From Corynespora cassiicola (lineage: Eukaryota > Ascomycota > Dothideomycetes > Pleosporales > Corynesporascaceae): DNA of 64,000 nt. The stretch covers positions 1 to 64,000 of the forward strand of contig JAEUWY010000014.1 in NCBI GenBank assembly GCA_022059125.1, written 5' to 3'. The translations under genes were made by a program, and so were the position numbers. Positions 33,755-43,878 of the stretch are shown piece after piece (within the stretch, counting starts at the first letter, position 1; each line of letters starts with the position of its first letter). The notes below the pieces were generated by a model that saw only the letters and a program-made list of their open reading frames with translations, searched no databases and had not been told where the DNA came from.

Positions 33755-35736
33755 AAGCAAACTGTAGACCAAATAACCAGTTTTCTTTTTGTTTTTGGGA
33801 TACAGACACCAGACGCTTGTGGGTTTCAATGCATGCGTGGAATGGCCAACTGACTAACAGTGGTGTATGTTTATGGTCAGGCTGGAGAAAACTGGGTGTA
33901 TAGACTTGTTCACCGGAAATACAAGATCAAATTCCATGTAATAATACGATGTGGCTGGGAGCGAGTTCTGTACAGTGGCCGAGCCGTCACCAGCTCTTCA
34001 TGCATCCTGGGAGATTTCAACTGGCTGAGTAACATTTGTGGAACTGTAGCGCTTGCGCTTGCGGCATTTATCCATTCGTTCGATCTTACTCGGTTCCAGC
34101 CATGCCCTGCTTGGATGCCTTGGCAGACGCCCAGCACGCCGCGGACCAGAAACATCATCCTGCGCCGGCCCTTCAGGATGTCAAGAATTGAGAGCAAAAA
34201 GCACCTTTCGAAAACCTAAGCATCAGGAGAAGCCCGAGATTAGGCCGGCCTTCCAATCAACTCATGTAATTACAACCCGCGAATTGTCAAGATTCACTTC
34301 AGTATCCAACGGACAATCGCTAGATGAACAAAGACCTCCTCTGCCATAGAGATAAACCGAGCACATCATAAAACGATACATTTTTTTTAATCTGAAAAAT
34401 AGATTGATCTAACTGTATTGCTAAAAGTATATTCATCCTTAACAGCTGCGTTTCTATTATCTTTAGTTGCTGGAAAAACTAGATTTTGAAATTGTGCAGG
34501 AATTCCTCCTCTCCCGTGAGCATATCTTTCCGGTGAGAAGCAACACGAGATCCTTGAGTGTTGCGACGTCTGCCTCGCTTCTTAACCAAACAGTTAGACG
34601 AAGAGAGTTATCAAGCCGAGCTCGTTCAGGTACTATATGGTGGACCACGTCCCGAGAGTACGTTCGTCGCCAGTCTTGATCCTCTAAGCCGCTTTTTTGA
34701 GGACTATACAGCTTCCGCTGGTACGACTGATGCTCTTGTAAGAGCTGTTTACGAAGCTTCTGTTGTTGGTAGTACAGCCTATCTATTTAAGTTTAGAGCT
34801 TCATGTTCTTTGTTGAGTTATTAACTGTTTTAATTTACTATTTTGTTTTGTAAATATTTTTATAGGGGACTTGTACTTTAGCTTTTGTTTTAAAAGTTAA
34901 GTATTTTAGTAGAAATCGATAGCGGGAGATTTCAATTCTACGGCATTGTTGCAGAACGAAATTTTCTAGTAATTTTATATTGTGTGTTGAGGCTAAGAAA
35001 CGAAAAAGCTCTGTCTACATTACTTATATTGCTAAAATAGTAGCTAACTAGGGTTGAGGCATTCTGTTGCCCTGTGAACTTTAATACTTAACTGAGTAGC
35101 TGCCGTCTGGAGTCACTTAGCTAGGCTTTCTGTATAATAAGCATTTATATCTACTGTTAACTCTAATAAGCTTCTCTTTTCTAGCAGTATGTAGACTTGT
35201 TTTTTAAAACCTAACTTAGTTTTTGCTTATCTGATTTCTGGGCGACTATGTAAATAATGTTCTAAAATGCAGTATTAGGTATGTTATTATTATAGAGATT
35301 TTATAATTACTCATTTTGTATTGGGCCATACACAGCTCCTGCAGTCTCGCGCTTAAATAATAATAGAGATTTTACAGACCTGTAAGACAAACCCGAACTC
35401 TCTTATAGACGTAGCTGTGATGGTCACATTTTCAGAACAGTGTCTGCATGTGGATGAAGTTGTTTATTATTAAGAAGGTGGGCTTTTTTTCCCTGAGCAC
35501 AGCGGAGTCCTGGACTGACGTGACTGAAACTTGGATGTATGACTTGTCGGAAAAATTTGATGCTGCGCCCAGTCGCCAAGAAAAGCTAATCGATTTTCCA
35601 CCTTAGGGCTGACGCGATTCCTTCAATCACCTCAGGCAAACGTGATTATTTTGGCTTGCGCTTGTCCACGACCTCCGTTCCAGAGTACCTCGATATCGAC
35701 TGAACAAGCCTCAGAAATCCAGAATTAACACTCGCC
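33755..35736. other. Gene-free region with mildly RIP-affected stretch
   Basis: No recognised gene. An 88-codon open frame at 34558-34824 (plus, begins at GTG) is unlike any family I know and is probably decayed repeat sequence. From about 34800 to 35390 the DNA is TA-rich, and a unit containing tatagagatttta (about 35292) recurs near 35366. It is likely an old mobile-element remnant. The last ~250 bp should contain the antiporter promoter. Confidence 0.4.
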
Positions 35737-37017
35737 ATGATGGGTACTAAAACAACAACAATGCTGTTCTCGAAGCTAAAGGAGCCGCGAGCGGCTGAGC
35801 TGAGGCTTGGTACTGTGGGCGGAGATCTACAACACATCCTGTACCGCTACACCAACCTACTTTTTGTCTTTGTGATCATCGGCTTCGTTATGAATTACAC
35901 GCATCAAGATCCTTCGCTTATATTTTCCATGAACTTATTGGCTATTTTTCCATCCTCGGTTTTGATGGGCGTCGGGCTCCAAAGTATGAGAAAGCAATAT
36001 GGCGAGTTGATACAAGCTGTGTTGTACATGACTTTTGGGTACGTAAGGCCTTGGATTATCATAATCAAGCCGTAGATATATAGTCTAATGACGTTTCAGA
36101 AATGCAGTCAACTTCATCACCTCAATTGTTCTGCTCAAAAAGCGCCAAATCCGACTGCTACAGACCTCACTCCTCGGAGGCATCCTCTCCAATATGCATC
36201 TGATGCTAGGCCTCGGTTTCATGGCTGGCGGAATAAAACAACAGGAAGCAGCATTCAACGAGACAGTGGCGAACATTTTCGGGTCTCTGCTCACCCTTGC
36301 AGTCACAGGTCTCGTCCTACCAACAGCAAGCCAATTGCTCGCCAAACCCGTAGAAGGAGGCATTGTAAACCAGTCACGTTCCATCTCCGTAGTCTTTATC
36401 GTTGTCTACTTTAGCCTACTGTACTTCCAGCTTTGGACCCACACTGTCCTCATAGCGCCAGTCGAAGCTCAAGGGGAGGAGGATGAAGACTCATCTCGCC
36501 CGAACCACAATCAGCTTGGAGTTGCGAGCGCAATTGCCGTCATTGCTCTATCAACTACACTTATTGGTTTCAATACCTACTTTGCTACCAATAGCCTTGA
36601 AGGTTTACTGAATCAAACCGGCTTGACTACAAGTTTCGTCGGCATAGTCTTGCTTCCATTATTTACAAATGACTTGGAACCAATCATGGCAGGATACCAC
36701 GGCAATATGGATATGTGTCTTCAAGCAACAGTGGGAAAGTGTATACAAACAACGCTCTTCGTCATCCCAGCGGTAGTAGTTATCGGATGGGGCATGGGTA
36801 TCGACGAAATGACGCTGAGTTTTAACGGGTTTGATGTTGCTGCCTTATTATCATCTGCTATCTATATTGCGTTTATGACTAATACTGGAAAAAGTAACTG
36901 GTAAGTTGCGTATTGTTTGACTGATCGTAATTTTTCTAACAGTATATTAGGTTTACAGGTGCAGCGTTGTTAGCTATGTTTATTATTATATCTGTTTCAG
37001 CCTACTACATTGAGTAG
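35737..37017 (+). CDS. CaCA-family cation/H+ antiporter, VCX1/CAX-like, divergent (3 exons)
   Basis: Exons 35737-36038, 36100-36900 and 36951-37017 (introns 61 and 50 bp) give 389 residues with about ten to eleven membrane spans, two alpha-repeats and a hydrophilic acidic loop (about residues 224-240, EDEDSS). Family members exchange Ca2+ or Mn2+ for H+ at the vacuole. The first alpha-repeat reads GNAVNFITS (G101-): the glutamate of the usual GNAxE motif is Asn105. The second reads TNDLEP (about 290-295) where the family has GNAAEH, keeping the glutamate but not Gly, Ala or His. The frame and splice sites are intact, so this is a divergent paralogue, perhaps with changed ion specificity or activity. 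The last exon is AT-rich, and an LTR fragment follows ~80 bp after the stop. Confidence 0.82.
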
Positions 37018-37095
37018 TGTTAACTGTTAGAAGAATATGTTATAGCTATACGGCGTATTAACAATAAAATTAAAATAGTAAAAAAGAAGTGTAAT

Positions 37096-37192
37096 GTTTT
37101 ACTTAGATGACTTTACTACCATTTGTTTCTAAAATCAAGTTAAATAGCTACTTACTTTTTAGCCTTATTTAAAGTTTGTAGTTAGCCTTAGA
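37096..37192 (+). mobile_element. LTR fragment of the gypsy family
   Basis: About 97 bp resemble the 3' end of the LTRs at 12090, 18403 and 21052: ttttacttagatgac, then agctacttactttttagcc and gtagttagcctta, in the same order and orientation. It is less AT-converted than the copies in the block. It is a short remnant lacking the 5' part of the LTR, and lies just downstream of the antiporter gene. Confidence 0.6.
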
Positions 37193-37695
37193 GCTATGCC
37201 GACAGATCCATGCCGAGATCTCGCTACCAACTACTCGGTCAGCTATCCGCTCTGGAACCCATGCAGGTAGGACGGAAGTCACGGCGGGAGGGCTTACTTG
37301 GCATTCAAATGCCGCCACTTACGCATGCCACTAGGGAACCTAAGACGCTAATGTGGAATGCCATGTGGACGGTGGACCCCAGAAGCGTCATTCGCCTGCA
37401 AGCCGCTGGAGAGTAAGACGCTGAGCAAGAGCATCACACGCACCCGGCTCGAATAGCGTGCAATAGACAGAAGAGAATGCATGTGGCTGATGTGCATGGC
37501 AATCGATGTCGCGCTCGAAGCTCAGCATACGTACATAGATCATCGGTTTTTCTGGGCGCCATTCCTCGTTTGTCTTGTCGTATTGGCGCCTAATCTGCGC
37601 CCATTGACTATTGTATTTAAGGTCTCGAGGTTTTATCTCACAGTTTTACTGCACAGGCAACCCCGCTCCACATTCCGGTCTAAAGCCATCGAATA
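37193..37695. promoter_or_regulatory. Upstream region of the amino-acid permease
   Basis: Normal composition, no gene. A TATA-like ttgtatttaagg near 37610-37621 lies about 80 bp upstream of the permease start and may be its core promoter. Confidence 0.4.
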
Positions 37696-39308
37696 ATGGC
37701 CACAGGAAGGGAATTTGATATCAATACCTATGGTAGTGAGAGCTGGACACGAGGCAAGGTAGAATCTGGCATGCAAGACTCCAATATGAGCTCGTGGGGA
37801 AGGTATCCGGATACAAACAGCGACCGCGCGGGCTACAGCGGTTACGATGACGACATTACGAAGAAAAACCACGGCGCACCCTCAGACAACACAGATATTG
37901 AGAAGATCGAATCGCAGCGACAAGGTAGTGTCTATCGACCAGCTATTGGAGAGGACTCGGGCTTTAAGGTGCTCAACAGGTGGCAGGCGTCGCTGATCTA
38001 TATTACGAATCAGGTCGGTATTGGAATCCTGAGTTTGCCTGCAGCTATGCAGACTCTAGGATTGATACCTGGAATAATATGCATCATCGGTATGGGCATC
38101 TTGGTTACATATACAGCATATGTTCTGCTGCAATTTTTTCGAAGATACCCGACAGTTCTCAACTGTGTGGACTGCTTCAGAATCATCGGCGGAGCTCCTT
38201 TGGCCTCACTGGTTGGAACCGCATTTGTTCTTAACCTCGTTCTTACGTGCGCATCATCGGTTTTGACGATGAGCATCGCTTTGAACAGTATTTCCGAACA
38301 CGCTTTGTGTACAGTCCTCTTCATCCTATTCCCCACGTTAGTATCCTGGATGCTTTGTTTCCCGCGCAAAATGAAGTTCATGGCAGACTTTGGCAGTAAG
38401 ATATCCCATTTTAATTCGCCGTGGCTTTCTAACGTGGTCTAGTCATCTGTACCATCTCAATATTTACCGCTGTATTAATCGTCATGATTGCACTAGGCGT
38501 TGCTGAGCCTAATGGCGCACCGCCCGGCTGGGACAAAGAGGTAGTTCTTGTGGGGAACCCTGGATTCGCCGAAGGCTTTACTTCCGTCCTTAATATTGCG
38601 TTCGCATATGCCGGAAACCAGGCATTCATAACGGTCATGGCTGAGATGCGGGATGCATCCAGAGATTTCATGCCTTCAATGTATATCCTCCAGATCTTCG
38701 CCATCCCCATGTACACGATCGTTGCAGCTGTCATATATTCGCTAGCTGGTCAATTCACGACGAGTCCTGCCTTGGGTACGGCGCCGCCTATCCCGTCCAA
38801 AGTCTCATATGGACTTCTGTTACCCACGCTTTTGGGAACGTCATTGGTCTTCGGGCATACATCGATCAAGTACGTTTTCGTAGAAGTTCTACGTTATCTC
38901 AAGGCCGAGGATGAGTATGACAAAAATACAAAACGCTCCTGGATCATTTGGCTAGGTATCGGTACGATCTTTTGGACGCTCGCATTTATCCTCGCGAACG
39001 CGATCCCACTTTTCGACTCGATCCTATCCGTTTCTTCAGCATTGTTCGTCTCGTGGTTTACTTTTGGCATTTCTGGTGTCATGTGGTTGTATATCAACTG
39101 GGACAACCAATTCAACGGGTGGCAAAAGACCTCCATGGCACTTTTGAACTGGCTGATCATCGCCCTAACGCTATTCATGAACGGTGTGGGACTATGGGCT
39201 TCGATCGATCAACTCCTTGCAGCCTTCAACGACCCTACAGTTCCCGTCAACAGTTCTTTCACCTGCGCTGATAACAGCATTTGGCGACAGCTTGGTATTG
39301 AGACATGA
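37696..39308 (+). CDS. Amino-acid permease, AAAP (Aa_trans) family (2 exons)
   Basis: Exons 37696-38395 and 38443-39308 (intron 47 bp, GT..AG) give 521 residues. A hydrophilic N-terminus of ~95 residues with many charged and polar residues precedes about eleven membrane spans. The first span holds NQVGIGILSLPAAMQTLG, the hallmark of fungal AAAP neutral amino-acid permeases related to the Neurospora MTR system. Conserved GNQAF in the middle (in AYAGNQAFITVMAEMRD) supports the same family. It probably imports neutral or aromatic amino acids across the plasma membrane by proton symport. The acidic N-terminal tail could carry ubiquitin-linked turnover signals (inference). Confidence 0.9.
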
Positions 39309-39525
39309 AGAGCTCGGTTGCGTTTCTGCTGCAGGCTGTGCTTTTGACATAGCCTTTTTGTTTTTGCTCTCCTTTACTTCAGCCTTGCTCGCAAGCTTGA
39401 AATGCAATAAATTCATGCTATCAGTCTAAGATAATTGTTCGTAGATCTATGATTGCTCACTAGTTTATTATGCGGGCATTGATTCATCTCTTTTAGAGTC
39501 TCCAGGCAACGATAAAAAAAAGATT

Positions 39526-41022
39526 TCAAGGCTCATCCTCATCATCGCTGTCATCCTCATGCGTCGTTGCCCATGGACTGCGCCGTCGAAGGGACTTGCC
39601 GTACCTAGCCAAGACATATGGGATAGGCAGCATACCTACAGCCATGGCAGTCAAAATGAGACTCGCGTTTCGCGTTCCCTGACTGAGAAACATGACGCGA
39701 CCCAGCACGGGAAAGCCTGCCCCAGCTAGATTCCTGACCAACCCAATCCCAGCAAGTGCAGAAGCTGAGTGGGTTTTGTATGCATCCTCGGTATATGTCA
39801 ATGTCATCAGGATCAGGGTATAGAATGACCAGCCCCAGAACGTTGACGCGGCAATCGCGAAGATTGGATGAATGTTTGGGTTTGCAGTGAAGGCAAAAAC
39901 CAGTAGGGATACCGGGAGAACCACGCTTGCGATTTTTGCAAGATGAACTCGCGCTTCCGGAACATCACGTCCGCCAGCGCGGATGATCTGATTTTGAAAG
40001 TATCTTTCTTGATAGATGTTGGTAGCGAGCCCTGAGGTGATGCCTACCACGATCCCAAGAAACGAAATCCCGACGCCCATGATGTCCATTCCATATCCGT
40101 TGGGGCCAAAGATGAGGTGAAAAGCGCCATTGAAGAGAAAAGACAGGCCGTATAGATATCCATTGTAGAGTGCGCCGAATTGAACAATGGCTTCTGTGGC
40201 CAGAAAGCGAAAAGGCCGGGCAAGGGCTGTACCGAACAGTTGTCGCGGCCTGCGCTTCTTCGCTTCGTCTGGAATGTCAACGCTTTCGTCGCCCGTGATT
40301 CTGCGAGTAATTTGGGCACGACGGCTGAGTAGGACGCTGTGTCTTGTTTCCCCAAGAGCGTACAGAGCAACGACCAAAATCAGCCAGAACACAAAGCATA
40401 TGAAGAACATGATGCGAAATACGTCGTGCCAGGAGCGGCCTGGAGCAATGAAGGAAAAGAGGACAAAACCGGTTGGGGAACCACCCGTGGCAGCCCAGAG
40501 AAACCAGCTCATTGCCGGGCCTGTATCTTGATGGTGAAACAGGTCTGCTATAGTGCCCCCAAAGTTGGAGATGGTGGTCGAGGAAAAGTAGCCCGAGAAG
40601 AATCGTAACACTAGAAAGACTCCAAGATGCTGAGTGTATGAGGTGGCCAGGAGTAGCAGGAGGAACAGGCCATAGGATATGATGTACACCGGCCTTCTTC
40701 CAAAGTATTCAGACAAAGGTGCCAGAGTCATCGGACCAAATGCCAAGCCGAGAATATACATGCTTAGTCCCAGCGTTGCCACCTGCGGCGATATGCCCAA
40801 GTCCTTCGCAAAGTCGCCTGCAGCTGGAGAGAAGCCGGAGGCGCCCCAGCTAACGGAGAAGTCGATGGGCATGATGGCAGCCACCATGAGCCACTTGCGC
40901 ATCGTAGACCAGTTGCGGGGGTCCTCTGGGTCGTCCGGGGCAAAGGCTACGACGTGTCGGCGTCCATGGTCGGAGGCCAGCAGGGGTTGGTCCTCCCGTG
41001 CTTGGCTGGCATCGGAGCTCAT
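39526..41022 (-). CDS. MFS transporter, DHA1-type drug/polyamine H+ antiporter
   Basis: This single-exon gene encodes 498 residues with twelve predicted membrane spans. The N-terminal approach DDPEDPRNWSTMRKW is typical of fungal DHA1 carriers; motif A appears as LSEYFGRRPVY after the second span, and a central charged loop (ITGDESVDIPDEAKKRRPR) separates the halves. The C-terminus is acidic (DDSDDEDEP). Relatives export fungicides, polyamines or secondary metabolites at the plasma membrane. It is divergent from the rhamnogalacturonan lyase with 428 bp between starts; a functional link is not evident. Confidence 0.9.
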   Translation of the reverse strand: MSSDASQAREDQPLLASDHGRRHVVAFAPDDPEDPRNWSTMRKWLMVAAIMPIDFSVSWGASGFSPAAGDFAKDLGISPQVATLGLSMYILGLAFGPMTLAPLSEYFGRRPVYIISYGLFLLLLLATSYTQHLGVFLVLRFFSGYFSSTTISNFGGTIADLFHHQDTGPAMSWFLWAATGGSPTGFVLFSFIAPGRSWHDVFRIMFFICFVFWLILVVALYALGETRHSVLLSRRAQITRRITGDESVDIPDEAKKRRPRQLFGTALARPFRFLATEAIVQFGALYNGYLYGLSFLFNGAFHLIFGPNGYGMDIMGVGISFLGIVVGITSGLATNIYQERYFQNQIIRAGGRDVPEARVHLAKIASVVLPVSLLVFAFTANPNIHPIFAIAASTFWGWSFYTLILMTLTYTEDAYKTHSASALAGIGLVRNLAGAGFPVLGRVMFLSQGTRNASLILTAMAVGMLPIPYVLARYGKSLRRRSPWATTHEDDSDDEDEP

Positions 41023-41450
41023 GGTTCCTGTCGGGCAGGGAGGTAGTGGTGGCGCCTCGGATCCGTGGCTGAGGGTCGCGCGTCTCGTACAACGCCCCTA
41101 CTATGCGGGGAGAAGGGCGCCGGGCTGCGTTGGTGTATGAGGGAGGCTCCGAGGTTGGCGAGGTTGGCGAGGTCCTTCGCGTCGTGACGTCCCATTCGCA
41201 CCTGCCCAGGTGGGCACGCGACGGGTGCGTGCTTGCACGTGCCGCGGGGCATCTCGGGCAATCCTCGCCCGAGCAAGGCGGCGCCTGATTGGTGGAGTCA
41301 GCCGTCGACCCTCGTAACCCCATACCCCGGAGTCAGGGAGACGATCAACCCGCAATTTCCAGCGGCTTCATTTAATTTTTCGCCTCGGAGCACAGCGGCT
41401 ATAAATATGGTTCTGTCCATCCTCTGCGGTGGCCTGCAGCAGCTGCCACC
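41023..41450. promoter_or_regulatory. Shared divergent promoter, MFS transporter and lyase
   Basis: This 428-bp intergenic region separates two oppositely oriented genes. It contains a TATA box (TATAAATA, 41400-41407) about 45 bp before the lyase start. GC-rich sequence dominates the MFS side. No other regulatory site was assigned. Confidence 0.6.
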
Positions 41451-43552
41451 ATGCGTTTCTCTGCCGCCCTTTCGGCGCTTCTCCTCGTGCCCCAAGCCTG
41501 GGCCATTCTGAATGCCACCGAGGACGCCAGTCGCCTAGTCATTTCGAATGACCGTCTCTACGCCGCCGTGGACAAGCGAACCGGAGCCATCAATGCCCTC
41601 ACTCTTGATGGGCAGAACATGCTGGGCACTGGAACCGGCCCGTATCTCGACTGCTACTGTACTCCATCTGGATTCTATACCCCGGGACGCAATGGCGCAA
41701 CTTTCAAACTGTTCAAGGGCAACGATTCGACCGGAACGAGCTATGGCGGTATCTCCATGGGCGAGACATATGCCCCGACAGGGCAGCGGCTCGAGCAATA
41801 CTGGTTTTTGCGGGATGGGGAGACTGGACTGCACACATTCAGCCGTCTCGTCTATAACAACAAGACGTCTCCTTTCTTGCGCAACCTGCAGGAATTCCGA
41901 ACCATGTTCCGCCCAAATCATTCTCCCAGTCTCTTCACCCACTTTGTGACCAACGAGGATTTTGCGGCCCCAAGGCCAAATCAGGACGGCCAAGTTGTTG
42001 TTCAAGATGCAACTTGGTGGCTTGCTCATCGGGATGATCCATACGTTGAGGGTGTTGCAGACTACTTTACCAAATATACCTTTCAGGATACTTGGAGGGA
42101 TCATAAGGCACATGGAATGTATGCGGATGGCTCAGGCAGCGCTGATGGATCCACTTTCGGTGCATGGCTTGTTCACAATACCGTCGAAACTTATTTCGGT
42201 GGCCCACTCCATTCGGATCTGGTTGTGGACGGTATTGTCTACAACTACATCGTCTCCAACCACCACGGCGAGCAGACTCCCAACATTACTGACGGCTTTG
42301 ACCGCACTTTTGGCGTAAGTTGGCCAGCTGCTAATCATCATAACGAACATTTCACTAACATTTTCCAGCCGCAATATTTCCATTTCAACAAGGGTTCTCC
42401 AGAAACCACACTGGACGAGCTTCGCCAAGACGCAGAGCAGTATGCTAGGCCAGACTGGAATGCCGAATTTTACGACTCCATCGCCCCCCATGTTCCGAAC
42501 TACGTCCCTACTTCCAACAGGGGCACCTTCGAAGCCAAGGTCGCCCTTCCTGAAGGCGCAACTAGGCCGATCGCAATCTTGTCCGAGAATGGCAGATATT
42601 TTCAGGACAATGTTTACGACACCAAGGCCTATCAGTACTGGGGTGATATCTCGAGCAGTGGTGAGGTTACGATTCCGCGTGTCAAAGCAGGCACCTATAG
42701 ATTTACCGTCTTCGCTGATGGCATCTTCGGCGACTATACACAAGACGATGTCGAGGTTTCCGCCGGAGAAACGACTTCAGTCTCTGCAAACTGGAAGCCA
42801 GAATCCGCAGGTACTGAATTATGGCGCATTGGAACGCCCGATAAGAGTTCTGGAGAATATCGCCATGGTTATGCGCGCGCTCCCGATCGGAATCTGCACC
42901 CCGAAGAGTACCGTGTCTACTGGGGCGCTTACGACTTTCCCGAGGAGTTTCCTGAAGGAGTTACCTTCAAGGTCGGTGAAGATGACCCTGCGACGGCCTT
43001 GAACTACGTGCATTGGAGCGTGTTTGGAGGCAAAGCAAATTACGTTCGGCCGGAACCAGTCTACGACAACATCAACAATTGGACTATTCTGTTTGATGCT
43101 ACCGCCGATCAGATCAAGAACAGAAGCATCGCCACATTTACCGTACAGCTAGCTGGCGCAAAATCTGCGGCCGGAAACACCGATGTGTTCAACGCCAGCG
43201 AGCCGTATTCCAACCTACCATACGCAGTCAACGTCAATGGCAAAGACTTGCAGCCTTGGGTCATCCCGTAAGTAGCATCACATACTTTCTAACCTTTCCA
43301 AACTCCTGTACATTCAATTTTCGCGTTGCTAATAGAGTCGGTAGTTATTACCACAGCAGTTCATGTGCAGTCCGGTCAGCCGTCATTTGCTTCAATGTCG
43401 CGCACAAGTTCATTTTCAATGCAACTATTCTCCACGAAGGAGAAAACTCGTTCATCTTAAGCTTGCCTTACAAGGGCACGAACCACGAAAATGCCATATT
43501 GCCCGAGAGTCTCTACGTTCAATACGATGCAATGCGGCTTGAAGTCCGGTAG
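41451..43552 (+). CDS. Rhamnogalacturonan lyase, PL4 family (3 exons)
   Basis: Exons 41451-42314, 42369-43267 and 43336-43552 give 659 residues. The first intron is 54 bp and has no stop, so the DNA can be read through it; splicing restores DRTFGPQYFHFNKG, the family sequence, and a cactaac branch site is present. A signal peptide (1-18, cleaved after AWA) directs secretion. Then come the catalytic super-sandwich domain (about 20-330, with RDHKAHGMYADG holding a candidate catalytic His), a fibronectin-III-like domain, and a C-terminal carbohydrate-binding-like domain (HPEEYRVYWGAYDF onward). The enzyme cleaves rhamnogalacturonan I of pectin by beta-elimination in plant cell walls. Several Asn-X-Ser/Thr sites fit a glycosylated protein. 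Confidence 0.93.
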
Positions 43553-43878
43553 CAGGACGCCGTGTTGGAAGTGTATCAACGGATATTTTCCCGCGTCCTC
43601 TAGTACATAATTTGAAACGTTTACATCTTCATCTTCGATCAAAGTATTGCTTTATACCACAAGGAAAAAAGCTCCAGCGAATCGTATGGCTGGTGTCAAA
43701 TACAGCCATGTTCAATTCACTTTATGCAGCCATCTTTCATTTCATGAATCTTTCGTAATGCCGTTTTATGTAATAATCAAGCTGTGTTTAAAAACGAGTG
43801 AACATCAGCGCTGCCGAGCCTGCCGAACGCCAAAGTATTGCCTTGCCGGTCTATGATGCTTTCCCGGTCTACGTTCTA
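43553..43878. other. Convergent intergenic region, lyase and antiporter
   Basis: This holds the 3' ends of two converging genes, 326 bp apart, and probably overlapping 3' UTRs. No gene was recognised. Confidence 0.5.

Noticed and set aside
42315..42368. Uninterrupted reading through the first lyase intron
   Set aside because: The 54-bp segment has donor, branch and acceptor signals, and removing it restores the family sequence; it is an in-frame intron.
41535..42743. Two long minus-strand frames within the rhamnogalacturonan lyase
   Set aside because: Antisense shadows of a well-supported PL4 gene.
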